DNA of 64,000 bases from CBDDFV01 sp965227335. Its GTDB lineage: Bacteria > Planctomycetota > Phycisphaerae > Phycisphaerales > SM1A02. This document shows positions 36,528 to 45,769 of this stretch, piece by piece (position 1 is the first letter of the stretch; each line of letters begins with the position of its first letter). The notes under the pieces are model-generated. The model did not search any database. It was not told the origin of the DNA and was given only the letters and a program-made list of their open reading frames with translations. Location: the NCBI GenBank assembly GCA_965227335.1, contig CBDDFV010000009.1, positions 620,001 to 684,000 on the forward strand, read 5' to 3'. Made by a program: the position numbers and the translations under genes.

Positions 36528-37733
36528 TCAGAACAGGCCGCCGCGCAGGTTGTCCCCGAACTTGTCGTTCAACTGGGCGCGGAGCTTCTTCATCTGCGGG
36601 TCGTCGGCGCGATCGCCGGCGGCGTCGTCGCTGCTGGTGAGGGCCTTGATCGACAGGGAGATCCGGCGTTTCGCCTGGTCGATGTCGAGGATCTTGACCT
36701 TGACGATCTCGCCTTCCTTGACGACCTGGTTCACGCGGTTGACGCGTTCGTGGGCCAGTTCGGAGACATGTACGAGGCCCTCGACGCCCGGCGCGAGTTC
36801 GACGAACGCGCCGAACTGCGCGATCTTCGTCACCTTGCCGCTCACCGTGCCGCCGACCTCGAGGCTCTGCGCCTGCTCGACGTACGGGTCCGCCATCGTC
36901 TGCTTCATGCCGAGGCCGATGCGGGGCGGGTCGTGATTCGTGTCGATCTTCAGGATCTTGACCTGCACCTCGTCGCCGACCTTCACGACCTCCGACGGAT
37001 CCTTGACCCGGTCGTAGCTGAGGTCGGAGATGTGGATCAGGCCGTCGACGCCGCCGATGTCGGCGAACGCGCCGAAGGGCTGGATCGACGTGATCTTCGC
37101 GGCGACCTGCCGGCCGACCTCGATCTTGTCCATCAACTCCTCGCGCATCGCCTCACGCTCGGCTTCGAGGAGTTTCTTCTGGCTCAGAATGATGCGGCCC
37201 CGCTGGCGGTCGAGCTCGATGACCTCGCACTTGAGCTTCTGGCCGACGAAGACGCTGAGATCGTCGATGTGACGGAGGCCGACCTGGCCGGCGGGCATGA
37301 AGGCGCGATGGTTCGCGACCTCCATCTCGAGTCCGCCCTTGTTGACGCCGGTGCACATGGCCTCGATGACCTGGCCGACGTCGAGCGCGCCCCAGTCCGC
37401 CTTCTGCGTGGCGCCGCGTCGGGAGAGAATCGCGAGATTCTCGTTCGAGTCGATGCGTTCGATGATGAAGTCGAGCACTTCGCCGGGCTGGGGCGGCTCG
37501 GGGAACTGCGTGATCGGGCAGACGCCCTGCGCCTTGGGACCGAACTCGACGAACACGTCGTCGCCGTGGACGCTCACCACCGTCCCCTTCTTGAGTTCGC
37601 GGCTCGGCTTGCCGTCGGACTTCTTCGTCGAGGCCGACAGGTCCATCATGTCTTCGATGCTCATGTCGCCGAGCGCGTCGGCGATTTCGGCTTCGAGGGC
37701 GGATTCGAGATCGTGGGGCGTCGGGTCAGACAT
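36528..37733 (-). CDS. rpsA: 30S ribosomal protein S1 (four S1 domains)
   Basis: 401 residues from the ATG at 37733. Four OB-fold S1 repeats follow an acidic N-terminal leader. The third and fourth are the clearest (GAFADIGGVDGLIHISDLSYDRVKDPSEVV, read in parts, and GAFVELAPGVEGLVHVSELAHERV). The first is divergent (VVSVHGDDVFVEFGPKAQG). S1 recruits mRNA to the 30S subunit. Four domains are fewer than the six in E. coli but usual outside Proteobacteria. No Shine-Dalgarno is visible before its own start. It is 92 bases downstream of mtaB on the same strand. Confidence 0.93.
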   Translation of the reverse strand: MSDPTPHDLESALEAEIADALGDMSIEDMMDLSASTKKSDGKPSRELKKGTVVSVHGDDVFVEFGPKAQGVCPITQFPEPPQPGEVLDFIIERIDSNENLAILSRRGATQKADWGALDVGQVIEAMCTGVNKGGLEMEVANHRAFMPAGQVGLRHIDDLSVFVGQKLKCEVIELDRQRGRIILSQKKLLEAEREAMREELMDKIEVGRQVAAKITSIQPFGAFADIGGVDGLIHISDLSYDRVKDPSEVVKVGDEVQVKILKIDTNHDPPRIGLGMKQTMADPYVEQAQSLEVGGTVSGKVTKIAQFGAFVELAPGVEGLVHVSELAHERVNRVNQVVKEGEIVKVKILDIDQAKRRISLSIKALTSSDDAAGDRADDPQMKKLRAQLNDKFGDNLRGGLF

Positions 37734-37825
37734 GGGGGAGGCTCGGCGTGAAGGGGATTGAATCGCGGACCACGGTGAACGCAGCGAGCATCGTCGTGGC
37801 CCGTGGGGGTTGTCTTCGCAGGAAC

Positions 37826-39421
37826 TCAACCGTTCAGGGTAACAAGCGGAAGCGGGATCGGCCGCGCCTGAACCTCGCCGATCATGCCGTCTTCGTGGAC
37901 GTCGGTGACCACGACGTCGATGACGCTGCCGCGCGACGCGTCGGTCTCCGTCGCGATCAGGGCGTAGTGATCGCAGCGGCCCGTCACCCAACCCGGGCGG
38001 CCGCGATGGGGCTGCTCGACGATCATGCGCACGGTCCGACCGAGGAACCGGCGTCGGTACCGCATGGAGAGCCCGTCCGGCGCGGCTTCGAGATCGATCA
38101 GCGTCCGCACTCGGGCCTTCGCCGTCTCCGCCGGCACGAAGTCTCGTTTCCAGCGGGCGGCGGCCGTGCCGGGGCGATCGCTGTACGGGAAGACGTGCAT
38201 GTGCAGGTAGCCGACGCGCTCGGCGACCGCCCGGGTGGCCTCGAAATCGGCCGCCGTCTCCCCGGGGAAGCCGCAGATGATGTCGGTCGTGATCGCGGGC
38301 GGAAGACCGTCGATCGTCAGGCCTTCGTTCACCTGGTCGATCATCTCGAGGTACTCGCCCACGCGATACTGCCGGTTCATCCGCTTCAGAATGGCGTCCG
38401 AGCCGGACTGGAGCGGCAGGTGAAGGTGGGGGGCGGTGACCGGGGCGTTGGCGACCATCGCGTCGAGAAGCGGGCCGGTGACGTCGCCGGGTTCCATCGA
38501 CGAGACGCGGAGCCGCTGCAGGCCGGGGACCTGAGCGACGGCGTCGACGAGGTCGGCGAGCGGCTGGGCGCCGGGGACGGCCTGCCGGCGTCGGAGGGCC
38601 GTCTCGTGCCCGTACGCGCCGATGAAGACGCCGGTGAGGACGATCTCGGCGTGACCCCGGTCGACGAGCTGCCGGGCCTCCGCGACCGCATCCGCGATGG
38701 CCTTCGAGCGGAGCGTGCGTCGGATCGAAGGGATGATGCAGAAGGTGCAGTGGGCGTCGCAGCCGTCCTGAATCTTGAGCTCCGCCCGGACGTGTCGGCC
38801 CGCGTTCGCCGCGAGCGGCGTCACCGGAAGAGACAGAATCGTGGGGGAACTGTCAGGGCCTTTCGGCCGTATAGGAGCGATGGCCGCCGGCCTCACGCCC
38901 GAACGGGCCAGGCGGTCAGGCATGCGAAGGGGTGGGGCAGCGTCGGAAGATTCCGGCCCGGTACAGTGACCAGATGTCGAATCGACGGGACCCGGCGGGC
39001 CTGAGGCGGCCCCCGCTCGTCGATCCAGCCAGGCGTCCACCTGACGCCGGATGCGGCCGATCATGGCCGTGTCATGCCCTGAATCGTCGTGATGAGGAAT
39101 GATCGCCGCATGATCGCCAATGATCGAAGCAGCTTCCCGGGTGTTCGTCGAGGCGTAGCAGCCGGTGACGATCACATGGGGGGCGGCCTGATCGGGCCGG
39201 TCGGTCGTGCGGAGGGCGCGTCGGACGGCGTGTCGGCTCTTCGCCGCCGCGGTCGTGGTGACGGAGCAGGTGTGGACGACGACCAGATCGGGGGTTGCGC
39301 CCCGCGGCGTGCGCACGAGGCCGCGCTCGAGCAGCAGCGATTCGATCTCGCGGGACTCCGCGTGATTGACGCGGCAGCCGAGGGTCGTGATGTCGTAGCG
39401 AAGCGGACGCACGAGGCGCAT
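37826..39421 (-). CDS. mtaB: MtaB-type tRNA methylthiotransferase (radical SAM)
   Basis: 531 residues from the ATG at 39421; a TTG at 39448 is possible. The N-terminal UPF0004 domain carries the three cluster cysteines C16, C52 and C88 (TLGCRVN, HTCSV, TGCYA). The radical-SAM CxxxCxxC is at C221, C225 and C228 (CDAHCTFC). A C-terminal TRAM-like region follows. The enzyme adds a methylthio group to t6A37 of tRNA. It is about 90 residues longer than typical MtaB, because of a Pro/Ser/Arg-rich insert at about 140-200 between the two iron-sulfur domains. Confidence 0.9.
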   Translation of the reverse strand: MRLVRPLRYDITTLGCRVNHAESREIESLLLERGLVRTPRGATPDLVVVHTCSVTTTAAAKSRHAVRRALRTTDRPDQAAPHVIVTGCYASTNTREAASIIGDHAAIIPHHDDSGHDTAMIGRIRRQVDAWLDRRAGAASGPPGPVDSTSGHCTGPESSDAAPPLRMPDRLARSGVRPAAIAPIRPKGPDSSPTILSLPVTPLAANAGRHVRAELKIQDGCDAHCTFCIIPSIRRTLRSKAIADAVAEARQLVDRGHAEIVLTGVFIGAYGHETALRRRQAVPGAQPLADLVDAVAQVPGLQRLRVSSMEPGDVTGPLLDAMVANAPVTAPHLHLPLQSGSDAILKRMNRQYRVGEYLEMIDQVNEGLTIDGLPPAITTDIICGFPGETAADFEATRAVAERVGYLHMHVFPYSDRPGTAAARWKRDFVPAETAKARVRTLIDLEAAPDGLSMRYRRRFLGRTVRMIVEQPHRGRPGWVTGRCDHYALIATETDASRGSVIDVVVTDVHEDGMIGEVQARPIPLPLVTLNG

Positions 39422-39811
39422 GCTAGCGGCGTGGCGATGGCGGGCCAATCGTCAGGTCCGGGGGCGCGTGATCGGGTCGACCATTCGGCGTCGGCCGATC
39501 GATGGGGTATGATCGCGAGATTCCGTCAGCGCGGCTGCGTTGGCGGGTGTGGAAGAAGGCCCGCCGCGAATTCGACCGGCAGATCGAAACGTGGCGACAC
39601 CATGAACCTTTCGGAGACGGTCACGCTCAGTCCGGGCGGCGTGGGAGCTGGCGTGCAGCGCCGGTCGAACACGAGCGCTGAACGGACCGGCCGTCCCGAT
39701 TCACTTGCGTTCGGATCGCCCCTGATCCGAACGGTTGACCCGGCGGAGCGCCGGCGCGGACGACACGACGTCGATCCGGCCGCCGCGTCCTGCACGTAGG
39801 GAGTTGACTGC
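39422..39811. other. Intergenic region between mtaB and the pilM operon
   Basis: 390 bases without a convincing gene. TATGAT at 39508-39513 could be a -10 for pilM, giving a leader of about 290 bases. Near its end is a perfect hairpin at 39708-39733. An open frame from 39602 to 39799 lacks a ribosome-binding site and recognisable content and was not called. Confidence 0.6.
39708..39733 (+). promoter_or_regulatory. Hairpin in the pilM leader
   Basis: CGTTCGGATC pairs perfectly with GATCCGAACG across a 6-base loop, 78 bases before the pilM start. It lacks a T-tract, so a regulatory or stability role is more likely than termination. Confidence 0.45.
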
Positions 39812-42031
39812 ATGGCGTATCCCAAAGCAGCCTGGGGCATTGAAATCGGCGCCTACGCGATCAAGGCGATTCGTCTTGAGCGCGAGGGTGATTCGGTCAG
39901 CGTCACCGACTTCTCGGTGATCCCGCACAAGAAGGTGCTGACGACCCCCGATCTCGACCAGGACGAGATGATTCGACTCGGACTCGGGCAGTTCATCAGC
40001 CGCACGAGTCTGGAGGGCGAGCATCTGATGATGTCGGTGCCGGGCCATTCGGCGTTCGCGCGGTTTGCGAAGCTGCCGCCGGTCGAGCCGAAGAAGGTGC
40101 CGGACATCGTCAAGTTCGAGGCGGTCCAGCAGATTCCCTTCCCGATCGAGCAGGTCGAGTGGGACTACCAGACGTTCACCTCGGACGATTCGCCGGAGGT
40201 CGAGGTCGGCATCTTCGCGATCACGCGGGAGCGGATCGAGGAGCGGCTCGCGGTGTACAGCGACGTCGGCATTTCGCCGGAGTCGATGACGCTGAGCCCC
40301 GTCGCGGTCTACAACGCGATGAGCTACGACCTGACGCTCGAGCAGGAGCGGGGCAAGGGTCCCGTCGTCTTCCTCGACATCGGCACGAACGCCACCGACG
40401 TGATCATCGCCGAGGACGGCCGGTGCTGGATCCGCACCTTCCCGCTCGGGGGCACGCACTTCACCGACGCGATCGCGAACGCCTTCAAGCTCAGCTACTC
40501 CAAGGCGGAGAAGCTCAAGCAGGAGGCCGCGACCAGCAAGTACGCCAAGCAGATCATGCAGGCGATGCGGCCGGTCTTCACCGACCTGCTGCAGGACATC
40601 CAGCGGTCGCTCGGCTATTACCAGTCGCTGCACCGCGACGTCGAACTCGGCACCGTCGTCGGCATCGGCTCGACCTTCAAGATCCCCGGCCTCCGCAAGT
40701 TCCTCGGCCAGCAGCTGCAGGTCGACATCGTGCGGCTCGACGAGTACCAGAAGATCCAGGTCACCGGACGCGAAGCGGCGAGCTTCGCCGAAAACGCGGT
40801 CAACATGGCCACCGCGTACGGTCTCGCCCTGCAGGGCGTGGGTCTCGCGGACATCGAGGCGAACCTCGTCCCGGTGAAATCGCTCCGCGAGAACATGTGG
40901 CACGCGAAGACGAAGTGGTTCGCGGCCGCGGCGGCGATCATCACCCTCGGGGCCGCGACGATGCTCTATCGTCCCGTCGTCGATGACGCGGCCCTCTCCG
41001 TCGAAGACGTGCCGCCGGTGGTGACAAGCGCGATCAGCAACCACTCGAAGCTCGAAAGCCAGTTCCGTGAAATCGAGTCGTCGACGCAGGTCGGCGCGAC
41101 CGCCGCGAACTTCGTGGGTCTGCTCGACCACCGCGAGGTCTGGCCCTTCCTGCTGAACGACGTGACGCAGGCGCTGCACGCGAGCGACCCGCAGCCGGAG
41201 CTGCTCGGCAACGATCTCGAGGCGATGGCCGCCATCCCCGCCGACGAGCGACGGCTCATCGTGCTGCGCGACTTCGACGCGGAGTACAAGTTCGACGCCG
41301 AATCGAAGACGCGTCGGGTCGACGTGACCATGAACGTCGAGCTCACGCATGAACTGCCGAACGAGTTCCTGAACAACACCGTGGTCGCCTGGCTCCGCGA
41401 GAACGCGGACCGCCCGGACGCGCCGTACCGCATCCTCGACGCGGCGGGCAATCCGATCATGGTCGACGTGGCTGCGTGGGACGCCTTCCGGATCAACGCG
41501 GACGGATCCACCGTGGACCTCAAGGGGGAAGGCGCCGCGGGCGGCAACAATCGCAAGGGCAAGGGCGGAACCGGCGCGCCGCCGCCGCCGCCCAGCGCGG
41601 CCCCCCCGCCGCCCTCCGGCGGCAACGAGCTCGGCTCCGGCAACAGCGGCGGACGCTCCGGCGGGAACTCACCCGGCGGCATGCGGGGCCGGCGCCAGCA
41701 GGCGAGCGGCATGGAAACCGGCAGCGGCGGCCTTGGGGCCGGCGGCAGCGGCGGAGAGGGCCGCAGTAACCCGAACCGCAACGCGGAAACCTGGGAAGAC
41801 AACGACGGCGACAACCGCACGCCGCGCCGGCGCGGCGGCGAGCAGGCCCCCGACGTCATCGAACTCGACGCCATGGCCCCGGTGCCCAACCGACCCCAGA
41901 TGTACCCGCCCGGCGCGGAAGTCAGCCGCCTGCCGATCCGCTTCACGATCGAACTCAAGGACCCGTCGGCCCCGGCCGGCGCGGCGTCGACCGCGGACGC
42001 GGCGAAGAACGGAAAGGACGCCCCCGCATGA
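39812..42031 (+). CDS. pilM: PilM-type actin-like protein fused to a membrane/periplasmic extension
   Basis: 739 residues. Residues 1-360 are a PilM-like actin-fold ATPase (WGIEIGAYAIKAIRLE, VVFLDIGTNATDVIIAEDG, VVGIGSTFKIPGLRKFLG). PilM is normally about 350 residues, cytoplasmic, and binds the N-terminus of PilN. Here a TM helix (about 370-387) and a periplasmic part of about 350 residues follow. The latter has a Gly/Pro-rich linker (about 575-680) and a short C-terminal beta segment. This looks like PilM fused to a PilN-like partner. GGAG precedes the ATG. The stop overlaps the next start (4 bases). Two further single-TM proteins complete the operon. Confidence 0.82.
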   Translation: MAYPKAAWGIEIGAYAIKAIRLEREGDSVSVTDFSVIPHKKVLTTPDLDQDEMIRLGLGQFISRTSLEGEHLMMSVPGHSAFARFAKLPPVEPKKVPDIVKFEAVQQIPFPIEQVEWDYQTFTSDDSPEVEVGIFAITRERIEERLAVYSDVGISPESMTLSPVAVYNAMSYDLTLEQERGKGPVVFLDIGTNATDVIIAEDGRCWIRTFPLGGTHFTDAIANAFKLSYSKAEKLKQEAATSKYAKQIMQAMRPVFTDLLQDIQRSLGYYQSLHRDVELGTVVGIGSTFKIPGLRKFLGQQLQVDIVRLDEYQKIQVTGREAASFAENAVNMATAYGLALQGVGLADIEANLVPVKSLRENMWHAKTKWFAAAAAIITLGAATMLYRPVVDDAALSVEDVPPVVTSAISNHSKLESQFREIESSTQVGATAANFVGLLDHREVWPFLLNDVTQALHASDPQPELLGNDLEAMAAIPADERRLIVLRDFDAEYKFDAESKTRRVDVTMNVELTHELPNEFLNNTVVAWLRENADRPDAPYRILDAAGNPIMVDVAAWDAFRINADGSTVDLKGEGAAGGNNRKGKGGTGAPPPPPSAAPPPPSGGNELGSGNSGGRSGGNSPGGMRGRRQQASGMETGSGGLGAGGSGGEGRSNPNRNAETWEDNDGDNRTPRRRGGEQAPDVIELDAMAPVPNRPQMYPPGAEVSRLPIRFTIELKDPSAPAGAASTADAAKNGKDAPA

Positions 42032-43371
42032 ACGTCTCCCAGGTTCTCGACTGGGTGAAGAGCAACGTCTTCACGGTGATCTTCGCCGTGGTGATGCTCG
42101 CCGCCCTGATCGGCATTCCGATCTTCGCCCTCGGCATGAACGAATCCGTGCGTGAGAAGGCGCAGGAACGGGCGAGCAACTACGCCAAGCTCGACAAGAT
42201 CAAGACGCAGGTGACGATCGTCGACCCGCTTCCCGGCGGCGAGAACATCAGCCAGGAAGTCGTCCTGAATCAGGCGCTGCTCGACCGTTATGAGGAAGTC
42301 ATGACGACCCGCAAGGCGGACGCCGAGCAGGTGCACGAGATGGCGCTGAGGCACAACCGCAAGGGGCGCGATATCCCCTCGCGGTACCAGCCGCTCTTCG
42401 CGCTGGATGTGAATGAAGGTCTGTTCCGCGAAGCGACGCGTCCGCGACAGTTCATCGAGCAGTATCTCCAGACGCAGTACGCGCAGCTGGAAATGGAGCT
42501 CGGTCTCGGCACGCCGCCGGCGAACGAGGAGCTGAACGAGGACCTTCGCCGCGCTCGGGAGGTCTTCCTCGCCGAGGTCGCGCGACGCAGCGTCGAGGAG
42601 CTTGATCCGGATCAGCTGACGATGCTCCGCGACCGCCTTTCGAGCGTGCGGCTGCAGCAGTACGCGGAGCGGGCGGAGCAGACGAACCTGTACGTCGATC
42701 GCGGCATTCTCGTGCCGCCGACGTACGATCGCGAGACGATCTACGAGCCGACGCAGCTCTTCCGCTGGCAATGGAACTACTGGATCGCCGAGGACGTGCT
42801 GCGGGCGTTGGCCCAGGCGAACGCGGACGATCCCTCCGTGATCCAGGCCCCCGTGAAGCGGGTCGTCAACATGAGCGTCTACCCGCTTCCGGAGCGGTCG
42901 GCCCCGCCCGCGGCGGCCCCGCCGTCGCGTGGTCGCGGACGCGGACGCGCCGCGCGGAACGACGATCCGCCGGCCGCCGCCGGGGCCGCGGGTCCGAACT
43001 TCGACCAGATCGTCGCGAAGCCGGTCGAGACCGACTACGCGGTCTCGCTCACCGGACGCAAGACGAACGATCTCTACGATGTTCGTCACGTGTGGCTCGA
43101 ACTCATCGTCGACGCGGAGCGTCTGCCGGAAGTCATCGACGCGCTCGCGCAGTACAACTTCATGACGGTGCTTGACGTCGACATGGCCCCCGCGGATCCG
43201 TTCGATCAGATCGCCGGCGGCTACACCTACGGCTCGGGTCCGATCATGAAGGTCGACATGATGATCGAAACCCTCTGGCTGCGGGAGTGGATGACGCCGC
43301 TCATGCCGCGCGGCATCCGCACGCTCCTCGGCATTCCCACGCCGCCGCCTCCCGCGCCGACGCAGGGCTGA
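42028..43371 (+). CDS. Single-TM periplasmic protein of the PilM operon (PilN/PilO-like position)
   Basis: 447 residues, no family recognised with certainty. One N-terminal TM helix (about 15-37; VFTVIFAVVMLAALIGIPIFAL) is followed by a coiled-coil-prone segment and an alpha/beta periplasmic part. A Pro/Arg linker (about 290-325) leads to a ferredoxin-like C-terminal domain (LTGRKTNDLYDVRHVWLELIVDA ... YNFMTVLDVDMAP). That architecture (cytoplasmic tail, TM, coiled coil, ferredoxin-like fold) is the layout of PilN/PilO. The ATG overlaps the pilM stop, so the two are made together. Confidence 0.7.
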   Translation: MNVSQVLDWVKSNVFTVIFAVVMLAALIGIPIFALGMNESVREKAQERASNYAKLDKIKTQVTIVDPLPGGENISQEVVLNQALLDRYEEVMTTRKADAEQVHEMALRHNRKGRDIPSRYQPLFALDVNEGLFREATRPRQFIEQYLQTQYAQLEMELGLGTPPANEELNEDLRRAREVFLAEVARRSVEELDPDQLTMLRDRLSSVRLQQYAERAEQTNLYVDRGILVPPTYDRETIYEPTQLFRWQWNYWIAEDVLRALAQANADDPSVIQAPVKRVVNMSVYPLPERSAPPAAAPPSRGRGRGRAARNDDPPAAAGAAGPNFDQIVAKPVETDYAVSLTGRKTNDLYDVRHVWLELIVDAERLPEVIDALAQYNFMTVLDVDMAPADPFDQIAGGYTYGSGPIMKVDMMIETLWLREWMTPLMPRGIRTLLGIPTPPPPAPTQG

Positions 43372-43451
43372 TTCGCCCGACGGAAACGCTTTCCCGACAC
43401 CGGGCCGCCGCCTCGCCCGCGGCCGCCCCGAACTGAACGGGTCTGAAGGTC

Positions 43452-45359
43452 ATGAAGATCAAAGGCATCTCTTTCTTTGAACAGCACGTCGAGAAGCTCG
43501 TCCTCGGGGTCGCGGTGCTCCTGTTCCTCGGCTTCGCCGGATGGCAGCTGCTGCACCAGCCCAACCTCGTGCAGGTCGGTCGCGAGGAAGTCGGGCCGGG
43601 CGCCATCAACGACATTCTCGAAGAGAAGGCGAACGAAAAGCAGGCGCGTCTCGCCACCAACGCTGCGTCGCCGATTCAGCTCGCCGATCCGGTGCGGGCC
43701 GCCCGGCTCTTCGAGGAGCGACTGGACGGCGACGTGTCGCCGGTCGACCGGCTCGCCCAGGTGACGCCGGGTCTCTCGCCGCGGCTCGAGATCGTCGAGC
43801 AGGCGGACAAGCAGTTCATCGAACCGGACATCCCGGGGCCGACCGAGGTCGTCGCCCAGGGCTACTCCGACGGACTCACGGACGACGTCGTCAATCGGTA
43901 CCGCGATCGGTCCTATCCGGACGGATTCCAGGGCGTCCTGAACTTCCAGGCGGGCGAGCCCGCCGACATCTTCTGGGTCAGCGTGCTGTCCGTCTTCGAC
44001 ATGAGTCCGGTCCTCGACCAGCTCGCGGCGGGCGGGACCGGTCCCGACGGAGAGGCGCTGGCGCCCGTGCCGCGCACCTTCTACGGGTCCGGCCTCGAGA
44101 TCTTCGGGGTGGAAGTGCAACGTGAAGAGAAGGTCGACGGCGTGTGGACCGGTCTCACGACGCTCGATCCCATCCCTGGCCAGCAGACGGTACTCGACCA
44201 GCTGCCTGACAATGTGGACGCCGCCACCCGTGATGAATGGCGGATGCGGCTCGCGCAGGAGTCGTTCCGCGAGGACGTTCTGCGTCCGGACTTCTACGCG
44301 ACCAAGAACGGTTCGTGGTCTCCGCCCCGCGTGATCGAGGAAACGACCGCCGAGCCGGGCGAGATGACGGAGGAAGGACGACGCGAGCGAGCGTTGCGTC
44401 GGCAGATTCCCGTCGTTCAGGCGAAGGTGGCGGAGCTGCGTGATCGTGTGAATACGCTCGCGGAAGAGATCGGTGAGGATCCGCCTCCCGCTTCGCCTCC
44501 GGCCGGCGGCGGCGGCGGCGGCGGCAACGAAGGCGGTCCCTCCGGCAGCGGCAACCAGCTCGGCTCCGGCAGCGGCGGCGGCGGTTCGCGGGGCAAGCGC
44601 GACAACGATCGTCTTCAGCTCAAGGCGAAGCTCGAGTCGCTGAAAGAGGACCTCGCCCAGCGGGAACGCCAGCTCGATCGGCTGCAGCGTGAATTCGAAG
44701 CGCTGGCGGGCGAACGCCTCGAAGACCAGGCGGCCGAACGCGCGGCGGAGGCCGAGGCGAACAAGAGTCTGTCCACGATCTGGGCCCACGACATCACGGC
44801 CGTCCCCGGCCAGACCTATCGCTATCGCATGCGGGTTCGCATCTACAACCCGTTCTTCGCCCGCAAGCTGAACCTCATGCCGTCCCAGGCGCATCTGGCG
44901 GACGAGCTGACGCTCGCGTCCGAGTTCAGCGACTGGTCGAACCCGGTGAAGGTGCCGACGCCGCTCGAGTTCTTCGTCACCGAGGCGTCGGTCTCAAGCG
45001 GGATTGGCTCGCAGGGCGGTCCGCAGGCGAATTTCGAGGTCTACCGCTTCTACGACGGGGTGTGGCGGCAGGCGGAGTTCACGGCGCGGCCCGGCGATCG
45101 GATCGGCGACCTGCGTCGTCCGCGGCGGAACCAGACGGGTCCGACGATCGACTACAGCACGTCGTGGTTCGTTCTCGACATCATCGAGGACCCGGCTCGC
45201 GGGGCGTCGGTGCTGCTGCAGAACATCGAGACGGGCGAGGTGTCGCCGCTCCGCGACCCGCGGGTGGAACAGGCGAGCGCCCAGCGGGACCTGCTGGAGC
45301 TGGAGGCGTCCGAGGCGGCCGTGTCGGGCGGTGCTCCCGGGGCCCCGGCCGCGCCGTAA
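43452..45359 (+). CDS. Single-TM periplasmic protein of the PilM operon (third gene)
   Basis: 635 residues. A TM helix at about 14-34 (KLVLGVAVLLFLGFAGWQLL) is followed by a large periplasmic region. A Gly/Ser-rich linker (about 345-385) precedes a coiled coil (about 390-440; LKAKLESLKEDLAQRERQLD), then a beta-rich domain (YRYRMRVRIYNPFFARKLN ... TPLEFFVTEASVSSG). No homologue is recognised. The position after a PilM fusion and a PilN/O-like gene suggests an alignment-complex component, possibly linking to a secretin. AAGG precedes the ATG. A terminator-like hairpin is at 45394. Confidence 0.7.
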   Translation: MKIKGISFFEQHVEKLVLGVAVLLFLGFAGWQLLHQPNLVQVGREEVGPGAINDILEEKANEKQARLATNAASPIQLADPVRAARLFEERLDGDVSPVDRLAQVTPGLSPRLEIVEQADKQFIEPDIPGPTEVVAQGYSDGLTDDVVNRYRDRSYPDGFQGVLNFQAGEPADIFWVSVLSVFDMSPVLDQLAAGGTGPDGEALAPVPRTFYGSGLEIFGVEVQREEKVDGVWTGLTTLDPIPGQQTVLDQLPDNVDAATRDEWRMRLAQESFREDVLRPDFYATKNGSWSPPRVIEETTAEPGEMTEEGRRERALRRQIPVVQAKVAELRDRVNTLAEEIGEDPPPASPPAGGGGGGGNEGGPSGSGNQLGSGSGGGGSRGKRDNDRLQLKAKLESLKEDLAQRERQLDRLQREFEALAGERLEDQAAERAAEAEANKSLSTIWAHDITAVPGQTYRYRMRVRIYNPFFARKLNLMPSQAHLADELTLASEFSDWSNPVKVPTPLEFFVTEASVSSGIGSQGGPQANFEVYRFYDGVWRQAEFTARPGDRIGDLRRPRRNQTGPTIDYSTSWFVLDIIEDPARGASVLLQNIETGEVSPLRDPRVEQASAQRDLLELEASEAAVSGGAPGAPAAP

Positions 45360-45393
45360 GGGCGTCTGGTCTCGAATTGCACTGAATCAACCA

Positions 45394-45428
45394 GCGTCCG
45401 CTCGGAGCGATCCGGGCGGACGCGTTTC
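45394..45428 (+). terminator. Terminator of the PilM-fusion operon
   Basis: GCGTCCGC pairs with GCGGACGC across a 14-base loop and is followed by GTTTC. The T-tract is short, so termination may be partial. Confidence 0.6.
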
Positions 45429-45625
45429 ATTCCGGCCGTGGGGGATGATCCTTGCCTCACGGGGGCAGAGCGTGGCGTTGCGGGGCGGTTGCGAGGAGGG
45501 CACGCGGCGTCGGGGCGGGCGGTCGGCGTGGCGTTGGGAGTCGGTCGGGCGCTGGCCGGGGTGTGGATGATCTGTGGATCGTCCGGAATCGGGCAGGAAA
45601 ATGTCAAAAAGCCGGACTGGTCAGG

Positions 45626-45653
45626 TTGACGCTGCGGGGGATCTCGGTACTAT
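45626..45653 (+). promoter_or_regulatory. Sigma-70-type promoter of the 23S-5S operon
   Basis: TTGACG at 45626-45631 and TACTAT at 45648-45653 are separated by 16 bases. The A-rich stretch just upstream (AAAATGTCAAAAAG) may act as an UP-like element. The predicted transcript starts near 45660, about 375 bases before 23S. Confidence 0.65.
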
Positions 45654-45758
45654 TCTTCCTCGCCAGTCAGCGGCCGCCAATGGTGCTGACGGGGTGTTGA
45701 TGGGGTGGTTTCTCGGGTCCCAACCCACCTGCGAAGCCGCCTTTTCTCACGCCCCAAG

Positions 45759-45769
45759 GCTCTTTGACA
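45759..45769 (+). promoter_or_regulatory. boxA antitermination element
   Basis: GCTCTTTGACA closely resembles the rRNA boxA consensus (TGCTCTTTAACA in E. coli), the NusB/NusE binding site used for rRNA antitermination. It lies in the 23S leader, about 100 bases after the predicted transcription start. Confidence 0.65.

Noticed and set aside
39602..39799. Small open frame in the pilM leader (65 codons)
   Set aside because: No ribosome-binding site, no hydrophobic or domain signature, and Arg/Gly-rich composition typical of non-coding GC-rich DNA.
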